DNA of 46,256 nt from Oceanospirillaceae bacterium UBA7410 (GTDB lineage Bacteria; Pseudomonadota; Gammaproteobacteria; Pseudomonadales; Balneatricaceae): positions 42,858-89,113 of the forward strand of contig DKMQ01000048.1 in NCBI GenBank assembly GCA_002470565.1, given 5' to 3'. Position numbers and translations under genes: made by a program. This document shows, piece by piece, positions 1 through 9,008 of the stretch. The notes under the pieces were generated by a model, which was not told the DNA's origin, did no database searches, and saw only the letters and a program-made list of their open reading frames with translations. The first letter of the stretch is position 1. The number at the start of each line of letters is the position of its first letter.

Positions 1-29
1 CCCTTTTTTATTGTCCAGTAATTGAACAC

Positions 30-479
30 TTATTTAACGACTTTAAGTGTAGGCCGTTTTGCATGACTGCCAATGGATGAAACTGTACCAGGTGACTTAG
101 GCTTAGGCTTATCAACTGCAGATACTGGGGCTGGTGGTGGGCGAGGGCCATCTGGGCTAGGTATACCTGGCTCAAAACCAAAACCCATACCTTCTCCTGT
201 TTCTTTGGAATAAACAGCTAGTACCGCCAAAATAGGCACATAAACATGCATTGGAACTCCGCCAAAACGAGCGTTAAACTCTACCGCATCGTTTCCTAGG
301 TTTAATCCTTGCACAGCACTTGGTGATATATTAAGCACTATTTGACCATCATTGATAAAGTGCTCAGGCACCATCACATCATCTATAGTGGCATCAACGA
401 CCATATGAGGAGTGGAGTCATTATCCAAAATCCACTCATGTAGGGCTCGTAATAAATACGCTCGACTTGGAGTCATCAT
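30..479 (-). CDS. sspB: SspB, ClpXP adaptor protein
   Basis: SspB delivers ssrA-tagged polypeptides from stalled ribosomes to the ClpXP protease in the cytoplasm. The 149-residue product opens with MTPSRAYLLRALHEW, the usual start of the substrate-binding domain, which runs to about residue 100. A Pro-rich flexible linker follows, and the tail ends in RPTLKVVK, a close match to the ClpX zinc-domain docking motif of known SspB proteins. The start is the first of two adjacent ATG codons, 5 bases after the sspA stop, so the two genes are surely cotranscribed. The length is slightly short for the family but all expected parts are present. Confidence 0.95.
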   Translation of the reverse strand: MMTPSRAYLLRALHEWILDNDSTPHMVVDATIDDVMVPEHFINDGQIVLNISPSAVQGLNLGNDAVEFNARFGGVPMHVYVPILAVLAVYSKETGEGMGFGFEPGIPSPDGPRPPPAPVSAVDKPKPKSPGTVSSIGSHAKRPTLKVVK

Positions 480-484
480 ATTAG

Positions 485-1114
485 TTAAAGTCTAATTTCA
501 TGCTCAAGCTCAGACAAGCTTTCCTGAAACCCTTCACGGGCGAAGATGCGTTCCATATACTCAAGCATCGGTCCAGCTTGAAGCTCTGGAAGATCTATAC
601 CCAACTGAGGCAAACGCCACAAAATAGGTGCAATACAACAATCAACCAAAGTAAACTCTTCACTCATAAAGAAGTCTTTTTCGGTAAAAATAGGGGCCGT
701 GGAAATAAGACTTTCTCGTAATTCTTTTTGCGCTTCGACAATCTCTGACTCATCGTCTGATGTCATAATCACATCAGCAAGGCGACACCAATCACGCTCA
801 ATGCGGTACATATATAGACGGCTTTCAGCACGAGCAACTGGGTATACAGGCAATAAAGGCGGATGTGGAAAACGCTCATCCAAATACTCCATCATTACAT
901 TAGCTTCGTAAAGCACCAAGTCACGATCTACCAAGGTAGGTAAACTGTTGTAAGGGTTCAAATCTGCAAGATCTTCTGGTTTGTGCTCAGCATCAACATC
1001 TATAATGTCAACGGTAACACCCTTTTCTGCAAGAACTATACGCACACGGTGGCTATAATGGTTAGCCCCATCAGAGAAAAAAGTCATTGAAGAGCGTTTT
1101 GCAACTACACCCAT
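485..1114 (-). CDS. sspA: SspA, stringent starvation protein A (GST-fold)
   Basis: SspA is an RNA-polymerase-associated protein of the glutathione S-transferase fold that helps cells survive starvation and acid stress and acts as a transcriptional co-regulator. The 209-residue product has the thioredoxin-like N-terminal half with [12 protein letters not shown] near residue 21 and the cis-proline segment NSLPTLVDR near residue 56, followed by the all-helical half with RIERDW. It lies directly upstream of sspB, the same order as in E. coli. The ATG at 1114 gives the usual N-terminus. No catalytic GST activity is expected for this family. Confidence 0.95.
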   Translation of the reverse strand: MGVVAKRSSMTFFSDGANHYSHRVRIVLAEKGVTVDIIDVDAEHKPEDLADLNPYNSLPTLVDRDLVLYEANVMMEYLDERFPHPPLLPVYPVARAESRLYMYRIERDWCRLADVIMTSDDESEIVEAQKELRESLISTAPIFTEKDFFMSEEFTLVDCCIAPILWRLPQLGIDLPELQAGPMLEYMERIFAREGFQESLSELEHEIRL

Positions 1115-1164
1115 TTAGGTATACCTCAGTAATAAACGACAGCGCTGCGCGCCAAAAACGAATA

Positions 1165-1207
1165 CGCGACCTGCTGCATTCATCAATGATGAATAACAGC
1201 GGCCGCG
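1165..1207. repeat. Long interrupted inverted repeat between petC and sspA
   Basis: Nested arms are visible: outer CGCG/CGCG, then GCTG/CAGC, then ATTCAT/ATGAAT around a five-base CAATG loop. Read on the minus strand, a short T-rich stretch (CGTTTTTGG) follows. It lies in the 135-base gap between the end of petC and the start of sspA, so it could end the pet operon or sit in the sspA leader. I infer a terminator-like or processing hairpin. Confidence 0.5.
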
Positions 1208-1249
1208 TTGAAATAGACTACATGAGGCATTATACCTCAAATTCGTGTG

Positions 1250-2035
1250 CTAATGGATATCGCGCCAGAATTCCTTCTTTAAGAAGTAAAACAACACAGT
1301 CATCATCAAACAGAATAAAATTGCCCACAAGCCAATGCGATGACTATCTGTTTTATAAGGCTTAGACATATAAGCCATGAAGTTGGTTAGGTCATAAATT
1401 GTGGCATCAAACTGCGCCGGCGTCATGCTACCAGAACCTTCTTCAACAGTAAGTATATCGCAACTTTGGTGAGTAATGGCTTTGCCTGTTACGCCATCAA
1501 CTGCAGGGTTACCATGTGTATCATATTCACTAACTTCACCACAAGACTTAGACTGTATGCCCTGTAATTCAGCCAACACGTTAGGCATACCTACACTTGG
1601 AAATACTACGTTGTTAACGCCATACGGACGACTATCATCGACATAAAACGTGCGTAGGTATGTGTATATCCAATCTGCGCCACGCAAATTCACTTCATTA
1701 GTTAAGTCTGGTGGTGCTGCGCCAAACCATTTAGCGGACACTTTAGGGTCCATGGCGCTAGTCATCTGCTCACCGATTTTTTGACCACTAAAGATCAAAT
1801 TTTCAACAACTAAGTCCTCTGGCATATGCAAGTCTTCTGCAGCACGACTATACCGCTGATACTGCGCTGTATGACAGCCTAAACAATAATTAACGTATGT
1901 TTTCATACCACGCTGCAAAGAGGAATGATCTGAGGCATCCACTTCGATAGAGTCCAATGCTACGCTTGGGCCGCCAGCAGCCTGAGCAAACATTGGTACC
2001 ATCATCATTAAGCTGAGTAATAGTAACTTTTTCAT
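1250..2035 (-). CDS. petC: Cytochrome c1, bc1 complex
   Basis: This is the heme-bearing subunit of the ubiquinol-cytochrome c reductase, which passes electrons from the Rieske protein to a soluble cytochrome c. A signal peptide fills residues 1-19 (hydrophobic run ending AQA). The c-type heme site CLGCH is at residues 51-55, the conserved APPDLT is near 107, and a candidate axial Met is at 150 in SVGMPN. One C-terminal membrane anchor (about residues 230-252) ends in a basic tail. I chose the ATG at 2035, not the longer open frame, because it gives the signal peptide and sits 2 bases after the petB stop. The 261-residue length is normal. It is the last gene of petABC. Confidence 0.95.
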   Translation of the reverse strand: MKKLLLLSLMMMVPMFAQAAGGPSVALDSIEVDASDHSSLQRGMKTYVNYCLGCHTAQYQRYSRAAEDLHMPEDLVVENLIFSGQKIGEQMTSAMDPKVSAKWFGAAPPDLTNEVNLRGADWIYTYLRTFYVDDSRPYGVNNVVFPSVGMPNVLAELQGIQSKSCGEVSEYDTHGNPAVDGVTGKAITHQSCDILTVEEGSGSMTPAQFDATIYDLTNFMAYMSKPYKTDSHRIGLWAILFCLMMTVLFYFLKKEFWRDIH

Positions 2036-2037
2036 GT

Positions 2038-3300
2038 CTAGACTACCCTTTCTGGAACAGGTTTGGTGGTTTCCATACGCGTGTAAAACGGCATGAGAAT
2101 GAAGTACAAGAAGTACAATAAAGTACATACTTGCGCCACTGTTGTGCGACCTTCAGTTGTAGCCAAAGTACCTAGGTAACCCAAAATAACAAAGCTCACC
2201 ACAAATATAGCTAACCATACGCGGCTCATCCAACCTTTGTAACGCATAGATTTGACTGGACTACGGTCAAGCCAAGGCATTACAAATAGAATAGCAATAG
2301 CGCCACCCATGACAATCACACCCAAGAACTTAGCATCTAAACCAAATAGTGGTTGAGTAATTGCACGCAGCATAGAGTAGTAAGGGGTAAAGTACCAAAC
2401 AGGAGCAATGTGCTCTGGTGTCTTCAAAGAGTTAGCTGGCTCATAGTTTGGTTTCTCAATAAAGTAACCACCACCCTCTGGGAAGAAGAAGATCACTAGA
2501 CAGAACACTGTTAAGAACACGCCCACAGCAACCAAATCTTTAATAACGTGGTATGGCCAAAAAGCTGCGCCGTCAACAGGCACACCATTTTCATCTTTAT
2601 TTTGGTCAATCTCGATACCATCTGGATTATTGGAACCCACATCGTGCAATGCCAAAATATGCAACACAACCAAACCTAAGATAACCATTGGCAAGGCAAT
2701 AACATGCAATGAGAAGAATCGATTTAAAGTGATGCCAGAGATTAAATAATCACCACGAATCCATTGCACAAGGTCTTCACCTACAACAGGAATAGCACCT
2801 GCCAGAGATAAAATTACCTGAGCACCCCAGTAAGACATTTGCCCCCAAGGCAAAAGGTATCCAAAGAAGCCTTCAGCCATAAGCGCTAAATAAATCGCCA
2901 TACCAAATAGCCAAATTAGCTCACGTGGTTTTTGGTAAGAACCGTACATCAAGCCTCTGAACATATGTAGATAAACCACAACAAAGAAAGCTGAAGCACC
3001 CGAAGAGTGCATGTAACGGATAATCCAACCCATTTCCACATCACGCATAATGTATTCTACTGAAGCAAATGCGCCCTCGGCTGTAGGTTCATAAGACATC
3101 GTTAGCCAAACACCTGTTAGGATTTGGTTAACTAGAACGAGCAATGAAAGGACACCAAATACATACCAAACGTTAAAGTTTTTAGCAGCATAATATTTAG
3201 ACATGTGGTCTTGCCACATTTGAGTCAGTGGAAAGCGATCATCAATCCAGCGAACAATACCACTTTCCGCCTTAGCGCGGTTAGGATTACCTACTCCCAT
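2038..3300 (-). CDS. petB: Cytochrome b, bc1 complex
   Basis: This is the membrane core of the bc1 complex, holding both b hemes and the quinol and quinone sites. The 420-residue protein is a full-length, unsplit cytochrome b with about eight membrane spans. Candidate heme ligands are H98 and H112 in one helix and H199 and H214 in another. The Qo-site motif reads PVWY at about 300-303 rather than mitochondrial PEWY, a variant I associate with gammaproteobacteria. The start codon shares one base with the petA stop (TAATG), indicating translational coupling, and petC follows after 2 bases. Confidence 0.96.
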   Translation of the reverse strand: MGVGNPNRAKAESGIVRWIDDRFPLTQMWQDHMSKYYAAKNFNVWYVFGVLSLLVLVNQILTGVWLTMSYEPTAEGAFASVEYIMRDVEMGWIIRYMHSSGASAFFVVVYLHMFRGLMYGSYQKPRELIWLFGMAIYLALMAEGFFGYLLPWGQMSYWGAQVILSLAGAIPVVGEDLVQWIRGDYLISGITLNRFFSLHVIALPMVILGLVVLHILALHDVGSNNPDGIEIDQNKDENGVPVDGAAFWPYHVIKDLVAVGVFLTVFCLVIFFFPEGGGYFIEKPNYEPANSLKTPEHIAPVWYFTPYYSMLRAITQPLFGLDAKFLGVIVMGGAIAILFVMPWLDRSPVKSMRYKGWMSRVWLAIFVVSFVILGYLGTLATTEGRTTVAQVCTLLYFLYFILMPFYTRMETTKPVPERVV

Positions 3301-3896
3301 TATGCATTACCTCCATCTTCGCCAATAAGAATAACAGTGTCACTCTCATAAAAATGTGGCGGAATTTCTAAATTTGTTGGGGCTGGCTTACCTTTATATA
3401 CTCGACCTGACAGGTCGAAGGTAGAACCATGACAAGGGCAATAGAAACCACCCTGCCAGTTAGCGTCAAAAGCAGTTGGAACAACCTCAGGGTTGTATGT
3501 TGGAGAACAACCTAAATGGGTACAAAGGCCAATCATAACAATGACCTCATCACGCAACGAACGCACTGGAGTGTTCGGCACATACGTAGGCTGTTTAGCA
3601 TCAAACGAATCTGGGTCGGCTAAGCTACCATTTAAGGTGTCCAAATTAGCCAATGCTTCTGCGCTACGGCGCACAATCCACACTGGTTTTCCACGCCACG
3701 CAACGATCATTTGCTGACCTGGCTCTAGCTTACTAATATCCGCCTTGACTGCTGCACCCGCCGCTCGGGCTTTTGCACTTGGGTTCCAAGAGGCTACAAA
3801 AGGGGTTAGCGCAGTTACACCGCCAACAGCACCCACAACTAAGGATGCGCCGACTAGCACACGACGTCGGGTCGGATTTGCGACTTCATTACTCAT
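3300..3896 (-). CDS. petA: Rieske iron-sulfur subunit, bc1 complex
   Basis: This is the 2Fe-2S subunit that takes one electron from quinol and delivers it to cytochrome c1. The N-terminus has a twin-arginine-like stretch (PTRRRVLVG, residues 8-16) followed by a hydrophobic segment that serves as Tat signal and membrane anchor. Cluster ligands are visible in CTHLGC (residues 125-130) and CPCHG (153-157), giving two Cys and two His. The 198-residue length is normal. It is the first gene of the pet operon and has a candidate sigma-70 promoter about 40 bases upstream. Confidence 0.96.
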   Translation of the reverse strand: MSNEVANPTRRRVLVGASLVVGAVGGVTALTPFVASWNPSAKARAAGAAVKADISKLEPGQQMIVAWRGKPVWIVRRSAEALANLDTLNGSLADPDSFDAKQPTYVPNTPVRSLRDEVIVMIGLCTHLGCSPTYNPEVVPTAFDANWQGGFYCPCHGSTFDLSGRVYKGKPAPTNLEIPPHFYESDTVILIGEDGGNA

Positions 3897-3935
3897 TCAA
3901 TTGGTCTCCAGCTGAGCTGTAAAATTTCTGGCCTA

Positions 3936-3964
3936 ATTTTAAAGGAAAGGCACTAAATAGACAA
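3936..3964 (-). promoter_or_regulatory. Candidate sigma-70 promoter of petABC
   Basis: On the minus strand, TTGTCT and TAAAAT are separated by exactly 17 bases, matching the -35 and -10 consensus at 4 and 5 of 6 positions. It lies upstream of petA and downstream of the rpsI terminator, the only gap from which the pet operon could be started. Predicted from sequence only. Confidence 0.5.
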
Positions 3965-4016
3965 GGTTAAAGCCCCATACTCACCATACAAAAAGGATTG
4001 ATTTTAGCGAAGGCAT

Positions 4017-4046
4017 AAAAAACCCAGCAACATGGCTGGGTTTTTT
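4017..4046 (-). terminator. Rho-independent terminator after rpsI
   Basis: A hairpin with arms AACCCAGC and GCTGGGTT and a six-base loop is flanked by A-runs on one side and T-runs on the other, so it works in either direction. It lies 30 bases after the rpsI stop and should separate rplM-rpsI from petABC, which run in the same direction. Confidence 0.85.
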
Positions 4047-4075
4047 ATGAATGCACCAAAAGGATGCAATAAAGC

Positions 4076-4468
4076 TTAACGCTTTGAGAACTGAGGACGC
4101 TTACGCGCTTTGCGCAAACCAACCTTTTTACGTTCAACTTCACGAGCGTCACGGGTAACAAAACCAGCGGCACGCAAGCTAGGGCGCAAGGTTTCATCAA
4201 AGTTCATCAAGGCACGAGTGATGCCGTGACGGATAGCGCCAGCTTGACCAAAACCACCACCGCCTTCTACGGTAATGAATAAATCAAACTTTTCAACTGT
4301 CTCGGTCAACTCTAACGGTTGGCGAACAATCATACGAGCTGTTTCACGACCAAAATAAACATCCAACTCGCGGCTGTTTACAGTGATGGCACCAGTGCCA
4401 GGAGTCATGAACACACGAGCGGTAGAGGTCTTACGACGACCAGTACCATAATATTGAGTAACTGCCAT
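4076..4468 (-). CDS. rpsI: Ribosomal protein S9
   Basis: S9 is a small-subunit protein whose C-terminal tail reaches the P-site tRNA. The 130-residue product begins with the family N-terminus ([15 protein letters not shown]), contains the [15 protein letters not shown] segment near residue 66, and ends in the conserved basic tail KRPQFSKR. It follows rplM by 10 bases, the near-universal L13-S9 order, and is followed by a strong terminator. Confidence 0.98.
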   Translation of the reverse strand: MAVTQYYGTGRRKTSTARVFMTPGTGAITVNSRELDVYFGRETARMIVRQPLELTETVEKFDLFITVEGGGGFGQAGAIRHGITRALMNFDETLRPSLRAAGFVTRDAREVERKKVGLRKARKRPQFSKR

Positions 4469-4478
4469 GATCGTCTCC

Positions 4479-4907
4479 TTACAGGGTCAATGCTTGTGGT
4501 TGTTGCGCTTGATGTGGATGCTCAGTACCAGCATACACTTTAAGCTTGGAGTACATAGCGCGGCCCAAAGGACCTTTTGGCAACATACCTTTAACAGCGA
4601 ATTCAATGGTGCGCTCAGGAGCGTGATCAACCATTTTTTCAAAAGACATAGAACGCAAACCACCTGGATAACCAGTGTGACGGTAGTACATTTTATCTTT
4701 TGCTTTATTGCCAGTTACGCGAACTTTTTCAGCGTTAACAACAATAATATAATCTCCAGTATCAACGTGAGGAGTGAATTCTGGCTTATGCTTGCCGCGT
4801 AGGCGACGAGCGATTTCTGTAGCCATACGACCTAAAGTTTTACCTTCAGCATCGACAACGTACCAATCACGGGTAACGTCAGCTGGTTTAGTACTTACGG
4901 TTTTCAT
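4479..4907 (-). CDS. rplM: Ribosomal protein L13
   Basis: L13 is an early-assembling large-subunit protein. The 142-residue product shows the family signatures [13 protein letters not shown] near residue 16, [12 protein letters not shown] near 51 and the stretch [20 protein letters not shown] near 108-127. It is first in rplM-rpsI. The 252-base upstream gap to zapE must hold the promoter and leader; I saw no clear consensus promoter or conserved leader structure there. Confidence 0.98.
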   Translation of the reverse strand: MKTVSTKPADVTRDWYVVDAEGKTLGRMATEIARRLRGKHKPEFTPHVDTGDYIIVVNAEKVRVTGNKAKDKMYYRHTGYPGGLRSMSFEKMVDHAPERTIEFAVKGMLPKGPLGRAMYSKLKVYAGTEHPHQAQQPQALTL

Positions 4908-5123
4908 GTAAATAACCTGTTTAATGGCCCATCTAATTGGACCTACCTATAATTATTGAGTTATTGCACCGTATTGAATAAAGCCTTGAACAGACCATAC
5001 TTACCCATTACCGCCAATAACGTGCCTAGCAGCCTGCGCCCCTAACAACCCTAACTGCAAAACAGAAAAAGCCAACACAGAAACTGCGAGGGCAAATTAT
5101 ACAGGACAAACTAACCCTTTGTT

Positions 5124-5152
5124 AAGCCTTAAAGTGAATGTTTTTAAGGCTT
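5124..5152. terminator. Hairpin after zapE, possible terminator
   Basis: Ten-base arms AAGCCTTAAA and TTTAAGGCTT flank a nine-base loop, just downstream of the zapE stop on the minus strand. The T-run lies on the plus-strand side only (TTTT at 5151-5154), so as a zapE terminator it lacks a good U-tract. It could instead separate zapE from rplM transcription. Confidence 0.4.
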
Positions 5153-5159
5153 TTAGCAA

Positions 5160-6347
5160 TTATACCGATACATTACCTACAATATGGCCACAAGCCAGGT
5201 ATTCATAGGACTGCATTTCTTGCAACCTACTTAATGTGCGCGCGAACACAAAGTCCAATTGGCCGCCACCGTACAGTTTTGCCAAAGGCACTTCAGCTGA
5301 AATAATGACTTTTAAATTAGCGTCATAACAAACATCAATCAAGTTAACAAACCGCCTAGCCTGATCCTCCATGCCCGCAATTAAGTGCGGCACATTGCTA
5401 ATGATTAAACCATGAAATTCATAGGATAATTCCAAGTAATCATTTTGAGAACGAGGCTGCACACACAACTGATCAAAAGTGAGCCAAATAATGCCGTCAG
5501 CCTTTTTTATGTAGCTAAAATTACGGCCATTGATATTAATCACATCCTGCTCACTTGAAACTACAGCACTACTCAAAGGTGCCAATTGAGACGATAAGTT
5601 TGAGTTCAACTTAGGCGAAAGCACCGCAAAGCCTTCAGCTAAACTTCTATCAGTCTGCTCACCTAAAGGCCAATAATACAGCTGGGCCTGTGACAAAGTA
5701 CGCAAACGATAATCAACACCACCATCTACGTTAACGATATCCGTGTGTTGCTCTAATAATTTAATGGCGGGCAAAAAGCGCTGCCGCTGCAAACCATTCT
5801 CATATAGACCTTTAGGCTCTATATTTGACGTAGCTATTAGCACTACACCCAAATCGAACAACCGATCTAACAACTGCGCCAAAATCATAGCATCAGTAAT
5901 ATCAGTTACAAAAAATTCATCAAAACAGATGACTTTAGATTCGTTTGCAAGCTCCTGCGCCACCACCAATAATGGATTTTTCACACCCTTATTGAGCGTC
6001 AAACGGCGATGAATATCACGCATAAATCGATGGAAATGGGTACGCTGCTTGTTTTCAAATGGCAGACAGTGATAGAAGACATCCATGAGGTAGGTCTTAC
6101 CGCGCCCTACTCCACCCCAAAAATAAAGCCCTTTTATAGCAGCATGATGATCAACACTACCAACGCCCCATCCAGAGAGCCTCTGATGCCAGCGTAATGG
6201 CTGTGCCTTGGCGTCATTAAACTTACATAAATCTATATAAAGTCGCTGCAAATGCTCTATAGCATTGCCTTGAGCGACATCTAAAGAAAAACCCAACTGC
6301 TGCTGGTCCTTGCGGTACTGTTCTATCGGTGAAGGCATATGGGGCAT
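5160..6347 (-). CDS. zapE: ZapE, cell division ATPase (AFG1-like)
   Basis: ZapE is an AAA+-type ATPase of the AFG1/YhcM family that associates with the FtsZ ring and affects Z-ring dynamics in the cytoplasm. Walker A is GGVGRGKT (residues 78-85) and Walker B is ICFDEF (140-145). Length is about 395 residues, near the family norm. A TTG three bases upstream could extend the frame, and a second ATG at 6338 is possible; I took ATG 6347, without a clear ribosome-binding site at any of them. It is divergent from zapG, as in E. coli, where both genes neighbour the deg proteases. Confidence 0.92.
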   Translation of the reverse strand: MPHMPSPIEQYRKDQQQLGFSLDVAQGNAIEHLQRLYIDLCKFNDAKAQPLRWHQRLSGWGVGSVDHHAAIKGLYFWGGVGRGKTYLMDVFYHCLPFENKQRTHFHRFMRDIHRRLTLNKGVKNPLLVVAQELANESKVICFDEFFVTDITDAMILAQLLDRLFDLGVVLIATSNIEPKGLYENGLQRQRFLPAIKLLEQHTDIVNVDGGVDYRLRTLSQAQLYYWPLGEQTDRSLAEGFAVLSPKLNSNLSSQLAPLSSAVVSSEQDVININGRNFSYIKKADGIIWLTFDQLCVQPRSQNDYLELSYEFHGLIISNVPHLIAGMEDQARRFVNLIDVCYDANLKVIISAEVPLAKLYGGGQLDFVFARTLSRLQEMQSYEYLACGHIVGNVSV

Positions 6348-6462
6348 CAAAATAGTAGATAGTGTGAATAAATGAACGACTTAGGAAGTATCTTAGATGT
6401 ACTAATGCGCTAATTCAATTACAATAGTAGCTTCTGAGACACTTTATTGAAAGGAGCAGACA

Positions 6463-6972
6463 GTGGATTTACTCAGCAACGATTGGTTTTTTTGGCTAGT
6501 ACTTCTAATACTTTGCATAGGTATAGGTTTTATATTGGGACGTACCAACAATAGCGACCTTAAGCGACAGAACCAACTTAGCAAACAACTACAAGATGCT
6601 CACACTGAGCTTGCAGAATACAAAGAGCAAGTAAACCTGCACTTTGCCGATACTGCAGCGGCCGTTAACCAGCTCACTGAAAGTTATCGAAATGTGCACC
6701 AACAACTTGCCAAGGGCGCCCAAAGCTTATGCGATGATCCTGATGCCGCTAGCAGCTTAGAGACTATAGCAGGACCTTCTGAAAGCACGATTGAACACCA
6801 AGAACAGCCAACTCAAACGATCCGCCCACCTATGGACTATGCCCCAAACAACACTAGCAAAGAGCATGGCACCTTAGATGAGCGTTACGGTCTCAAACCT
6901 AAACAAGAGCCAATAAATCCAGCTGCTTACGACATCCCTGTATCGCCTTCATCTTCTAATCAAGCGAAGTAA
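6463..6972 (+). CDS. zapG: ZapG/YhcB family membrane protein (DUF1043)
   Basis: The product is a small inner-membrane protein with one N-terminal membrane span (about residues 8-26, ending in GFILGR) followed by a coiled-coil cytoplasmic domain (about 32-85). In E. coli this family links cell division, envelope growth and shape. The last 80 residues are rich in Pro, Asn and Gln and look disordered. The start is GTG at 6463, supported by AAGGAG six bases upstream. Length is 169 residues; E. coli YhcB is shorter, about 130. Position between zapE and degS matches the E. coli order. The family call rests on architecture and neighbourhood more than motifs. Confidence 0.85.
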   Translation: MDLLSNDWFFWLVLLILCIGIGFILGRTNNSDLKRQNQLSKQLQDAHTELAEYKEQVNLHFADTAAAVNQLTESYRNVHQQLAKGAQSLCDDPDAASSLETIAGPSESTIEHQEQPTQTIRPPMDYAPNNTSKEHGTLDERYGLKPKQEPINPAAYDIPVSPSSSNQAK

Positions 6973-6974
6973 AC

Positions 6975-7003
6975 AGATATACTATGCAGGGCTAGGTATA
7001 TCT
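6975..7003. repeat. Inverted repeat between convergent zapG and nif3 ends
   Basis: Perfect eight-base arms AGATATAC and GTATATCT enclose 13 bases. It sits just past the zapG stop and overlaps the last codons of the convergent Nif3-like gene. There is no T-run, so termination activity is uncertain. Confidence 0.4.
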
Positions 7004-7743
7004 ACAAATTCACATTCTAGACCTAATTCTTGCTGCAAATGTGCAGCAAGAGCCCTCGCCCCATATCGTTCAGTAGCATGGTGGCCAGCGGCAAAATAAT
7101 GTACATTATTTTCTCGCGCAACATGCACTGTAGATTCAGATATTTCACCAGAAACGTATGCATCCAAGCCCAGCTCAATAGCTTTTTCAATCATGCCCTG
7201 AGCCCCACCAGTACACCAACCAATACGTTTTATAGGCTTAAGTGGGCTATCAATATGTAACGCTTCACGCCCCAGCACCTTTGAAATATGCTGTTGCATG
7301 TGAGCACCTGTAATAGGCTCCTTTAAGGTGGCACATAAGCCTAGCCCAGTCACACCGCTTGACTGCATATGAGCATCAGGCACCCAGCCCATAAGCTTAC
7401 CTAACTGAGCGTTATTGCCCAGCTCAGGGTGGCAATCTAGAGGCAGATGGTACGCTATTAAATTAATGTCATGCGCCATCAATGACTTGATTCGCTGCTT
7501 TTTGATGCCCACCAATGGATATGTTTCGTTGCGCCAAAAATACCCATGATGTACCAGTAAAGCATCCGCTCCATAAGCTATGGCTTCATCTATTAGTGCC
7601 TGACTAGCAGTCACCCCAGCAACTATCCGCTGTATTGTTTGCGCACCTTCAATCTGAAGACCATTAGGTGCATAGTCATTAAATTGATGAGGTTGTAGCA
7701 ACTGATCTAAATAGGTGATTAATTCTTTACGCTCAATAGCCAT
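6982..7743 (-). CDS. Nif3-like dinuclear metal centre protein (YbgI family)
   Basis: This is a member of the conserved Nif3/YbgI family, which forms toroidal hexamers and binds two metal ions per subunit. Its biochemical role is unsettled; GTP cyclohydrolase-like labels exist but are poorly supported. Visible metal-ligand motifs are LVHHGYFW near residue 63, YHLPLDCHPELGNN near 98 and GHHATERYG near 219. The 253-residue length is that of the short form without the inserted domain. It faces zapG convergently with 9 bases between the stops and lies next to degS, as in Pseudomonas. Confidence 0.9.
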   Translation of the reverse strand: MAIERKELITYLDQLLQPHQFNDYAPNGLQIEGAQTIQRIVAGVTASQALIDEAIAYGADALLVHHGYFWRNETYPLVGIKKQRIKSLMAHDINLIAYHLPLDCHPELGNNAQLGKLMGWVPDAHMQSSGVTGLGLCATLKEPITGAHMQQHISKVLGREALHIDSPLKPIKRIGWCTGGAQGMIEKAIELGLDAYVSGEISESTVHVARENNVHYFAAGHHATERYGARALAAHLQQELGLECEFVDIPSPA

Positions 7744-7855
7744 TCAAATACCTCGTGTGTTTTTTTGCCTTTAACATCACCAAAGTTTACACTATAGCCA
7801 AGCCTTTCAGACACATCTGGCAGAAATTTTATACCATCATCGATACTCTAACAAT

Positions 7856-9004
7856 ATGACCCGCTCATTGATCAAGTATTTATTACGCTTTGCCCTTGCT
7901 GGCATACTGCTTGCCACCGCCCTCATCTTCGCCTCACCGCAGTGGCTTTCACAAAAAACTGGCATCCCACTATGGTCTCAAAAAGCCTCTGAAACAACAT
8001 TCAATACAACACACAGCTACGCCGACCTGCTTGAAGCAACTATGGGCTCTGTAGTACGCATCTATAGCCAAACCTCAACGACACCGACCAGTCTAGCGCT
8101 ATTACAAGACCCCCATTACGCAAGCATATTAGAAGGTCAATTAATCGACATTGTCGCTAGTGATGTAAATTTAGGATCTGGGGTAATTGCAAGCCGAGAT
8201 GGACACATACTTACTAATAATCACGTTATTGAAAACGCTGAGCGCATTCAAGTCAGCTTAGCCGATGGTCGCTTTGCACCTGCTCTTTTAGTAGGCACTG
8301 ACCCTGCAACCGATCTGGCGGTCATAAAAATTCAATTAGATAACCTTACCCCTGCCAAAGTCCCCATTAATTTAGATTCTCGTGTTGGTGATATCGTATT
8401 TGCCATTGGCAATCCCCACGGCTTAGGTCAATCGGTATCTATGGGTATCATCAGTGGCAAAGAACGCAATCGGCTAGGCCTGAACACGTTTGAAAGCTTC
8501 ATTCAAACCGACGCCGCAATCAATGCCGGCAACTCAGGTGGCGCTTTAATCAATACCAGAGGTGAATTAGTGGGCATTAATACTGCTCACTTTTACAATT
8601 CCTCAACTAGCGCAAGAAGCCAAGGCATAGGCCTTGCTATACCCATTAACATAGCATTTGACGTGCTACAAAGCCTCGTGCAAGAGGGCGTAGTCATCCG
8701 TGGCTGGTTGGGGATAGATTTTAATGTATTTAAACGTCAATATAGCCAAAATGCATTCTCATCAGAAGAAGCTACAGGCATCATGTTATCTGGTGTGTAT
8801 GCTAATAGCCCTGCTCATATTGCAGGGTTAAAACCTGGCGATTTAATCACTCACTTTGACGGCAATGTGGTGAAAGATTGGAATGAGTCATTAAACTATG
8901 TCACTAGTCTAAGTCCAGGCAGTGAGCTAGATATAACTTATCGCCGTAGTGATGACACTTATACTGTCACAGCCATTCTTGGCACCCGTCCAACTGCTAA
9001 GTAA
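7856..9004 (+). CDS. degS: DegS/AlgW-type envelope-stress protease
   Basis: This is a periplasmic trypsin-like serine protease, membrane-anchored, which in this family starts the sigma-E (AlgU) stress response by cutting the RseA/MucA anti-sigma factor after sensing unfolded outer-membrane proteins. The membrane anchor spans about residues 8-27. The catalytic triad is H123 (TNNHVIE), D153 (ATDLAV) and S227 (GNSGGA). One PDZ domain occupies about 280-375, which separates it from DegP/DegQ proteins with two. The 382-residue length fits AlgW. cmoA follows after 4 bases, so the two may be cotranscribed. Pseudomonas usage would name it algW. Confidence 0.92.
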   Translation: MTRSLIKYLLRFALAGILLATALIFASPQWLSQKTGIPLWSQKASETTFNTTHSYADLLEATMGSVVRIYSQTSTTPTSLALLQDPHYASILEGQLIDIVASDVNLGSGVIASRDGHILTNNHVIENAERIQVSLADGRFAPALLVGTDPATDLAVIKIQLDNLTPAKVPINLDSRVGDIVFAIGNPHGLGQSVSMGIISGKERNRLGLNTFESFIQTDAAINAGNSGGALINTRGELVGINTAHFYNSSTSARSQGIGLAIPINIAFDVLQSLVQEGVVIRGWLGIDFNVFKRQYSQNAFSSEEATGIMLSGVYANSPAHIAGLKPGDLITHFDGNVVKDWNESLNYVTSLSPGSELDITYRRSDDTYTVTAILGTRPTAK

Positions 9005-9008
9005 ACTT

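Noticed and set aside
4908..5159. Ribosomal-protein autoregulatory leader before rplM
   Set aside because: The 252-base gap would allow one, but I could not make out a convincing conserved hairpin or promoter on the minus strand.
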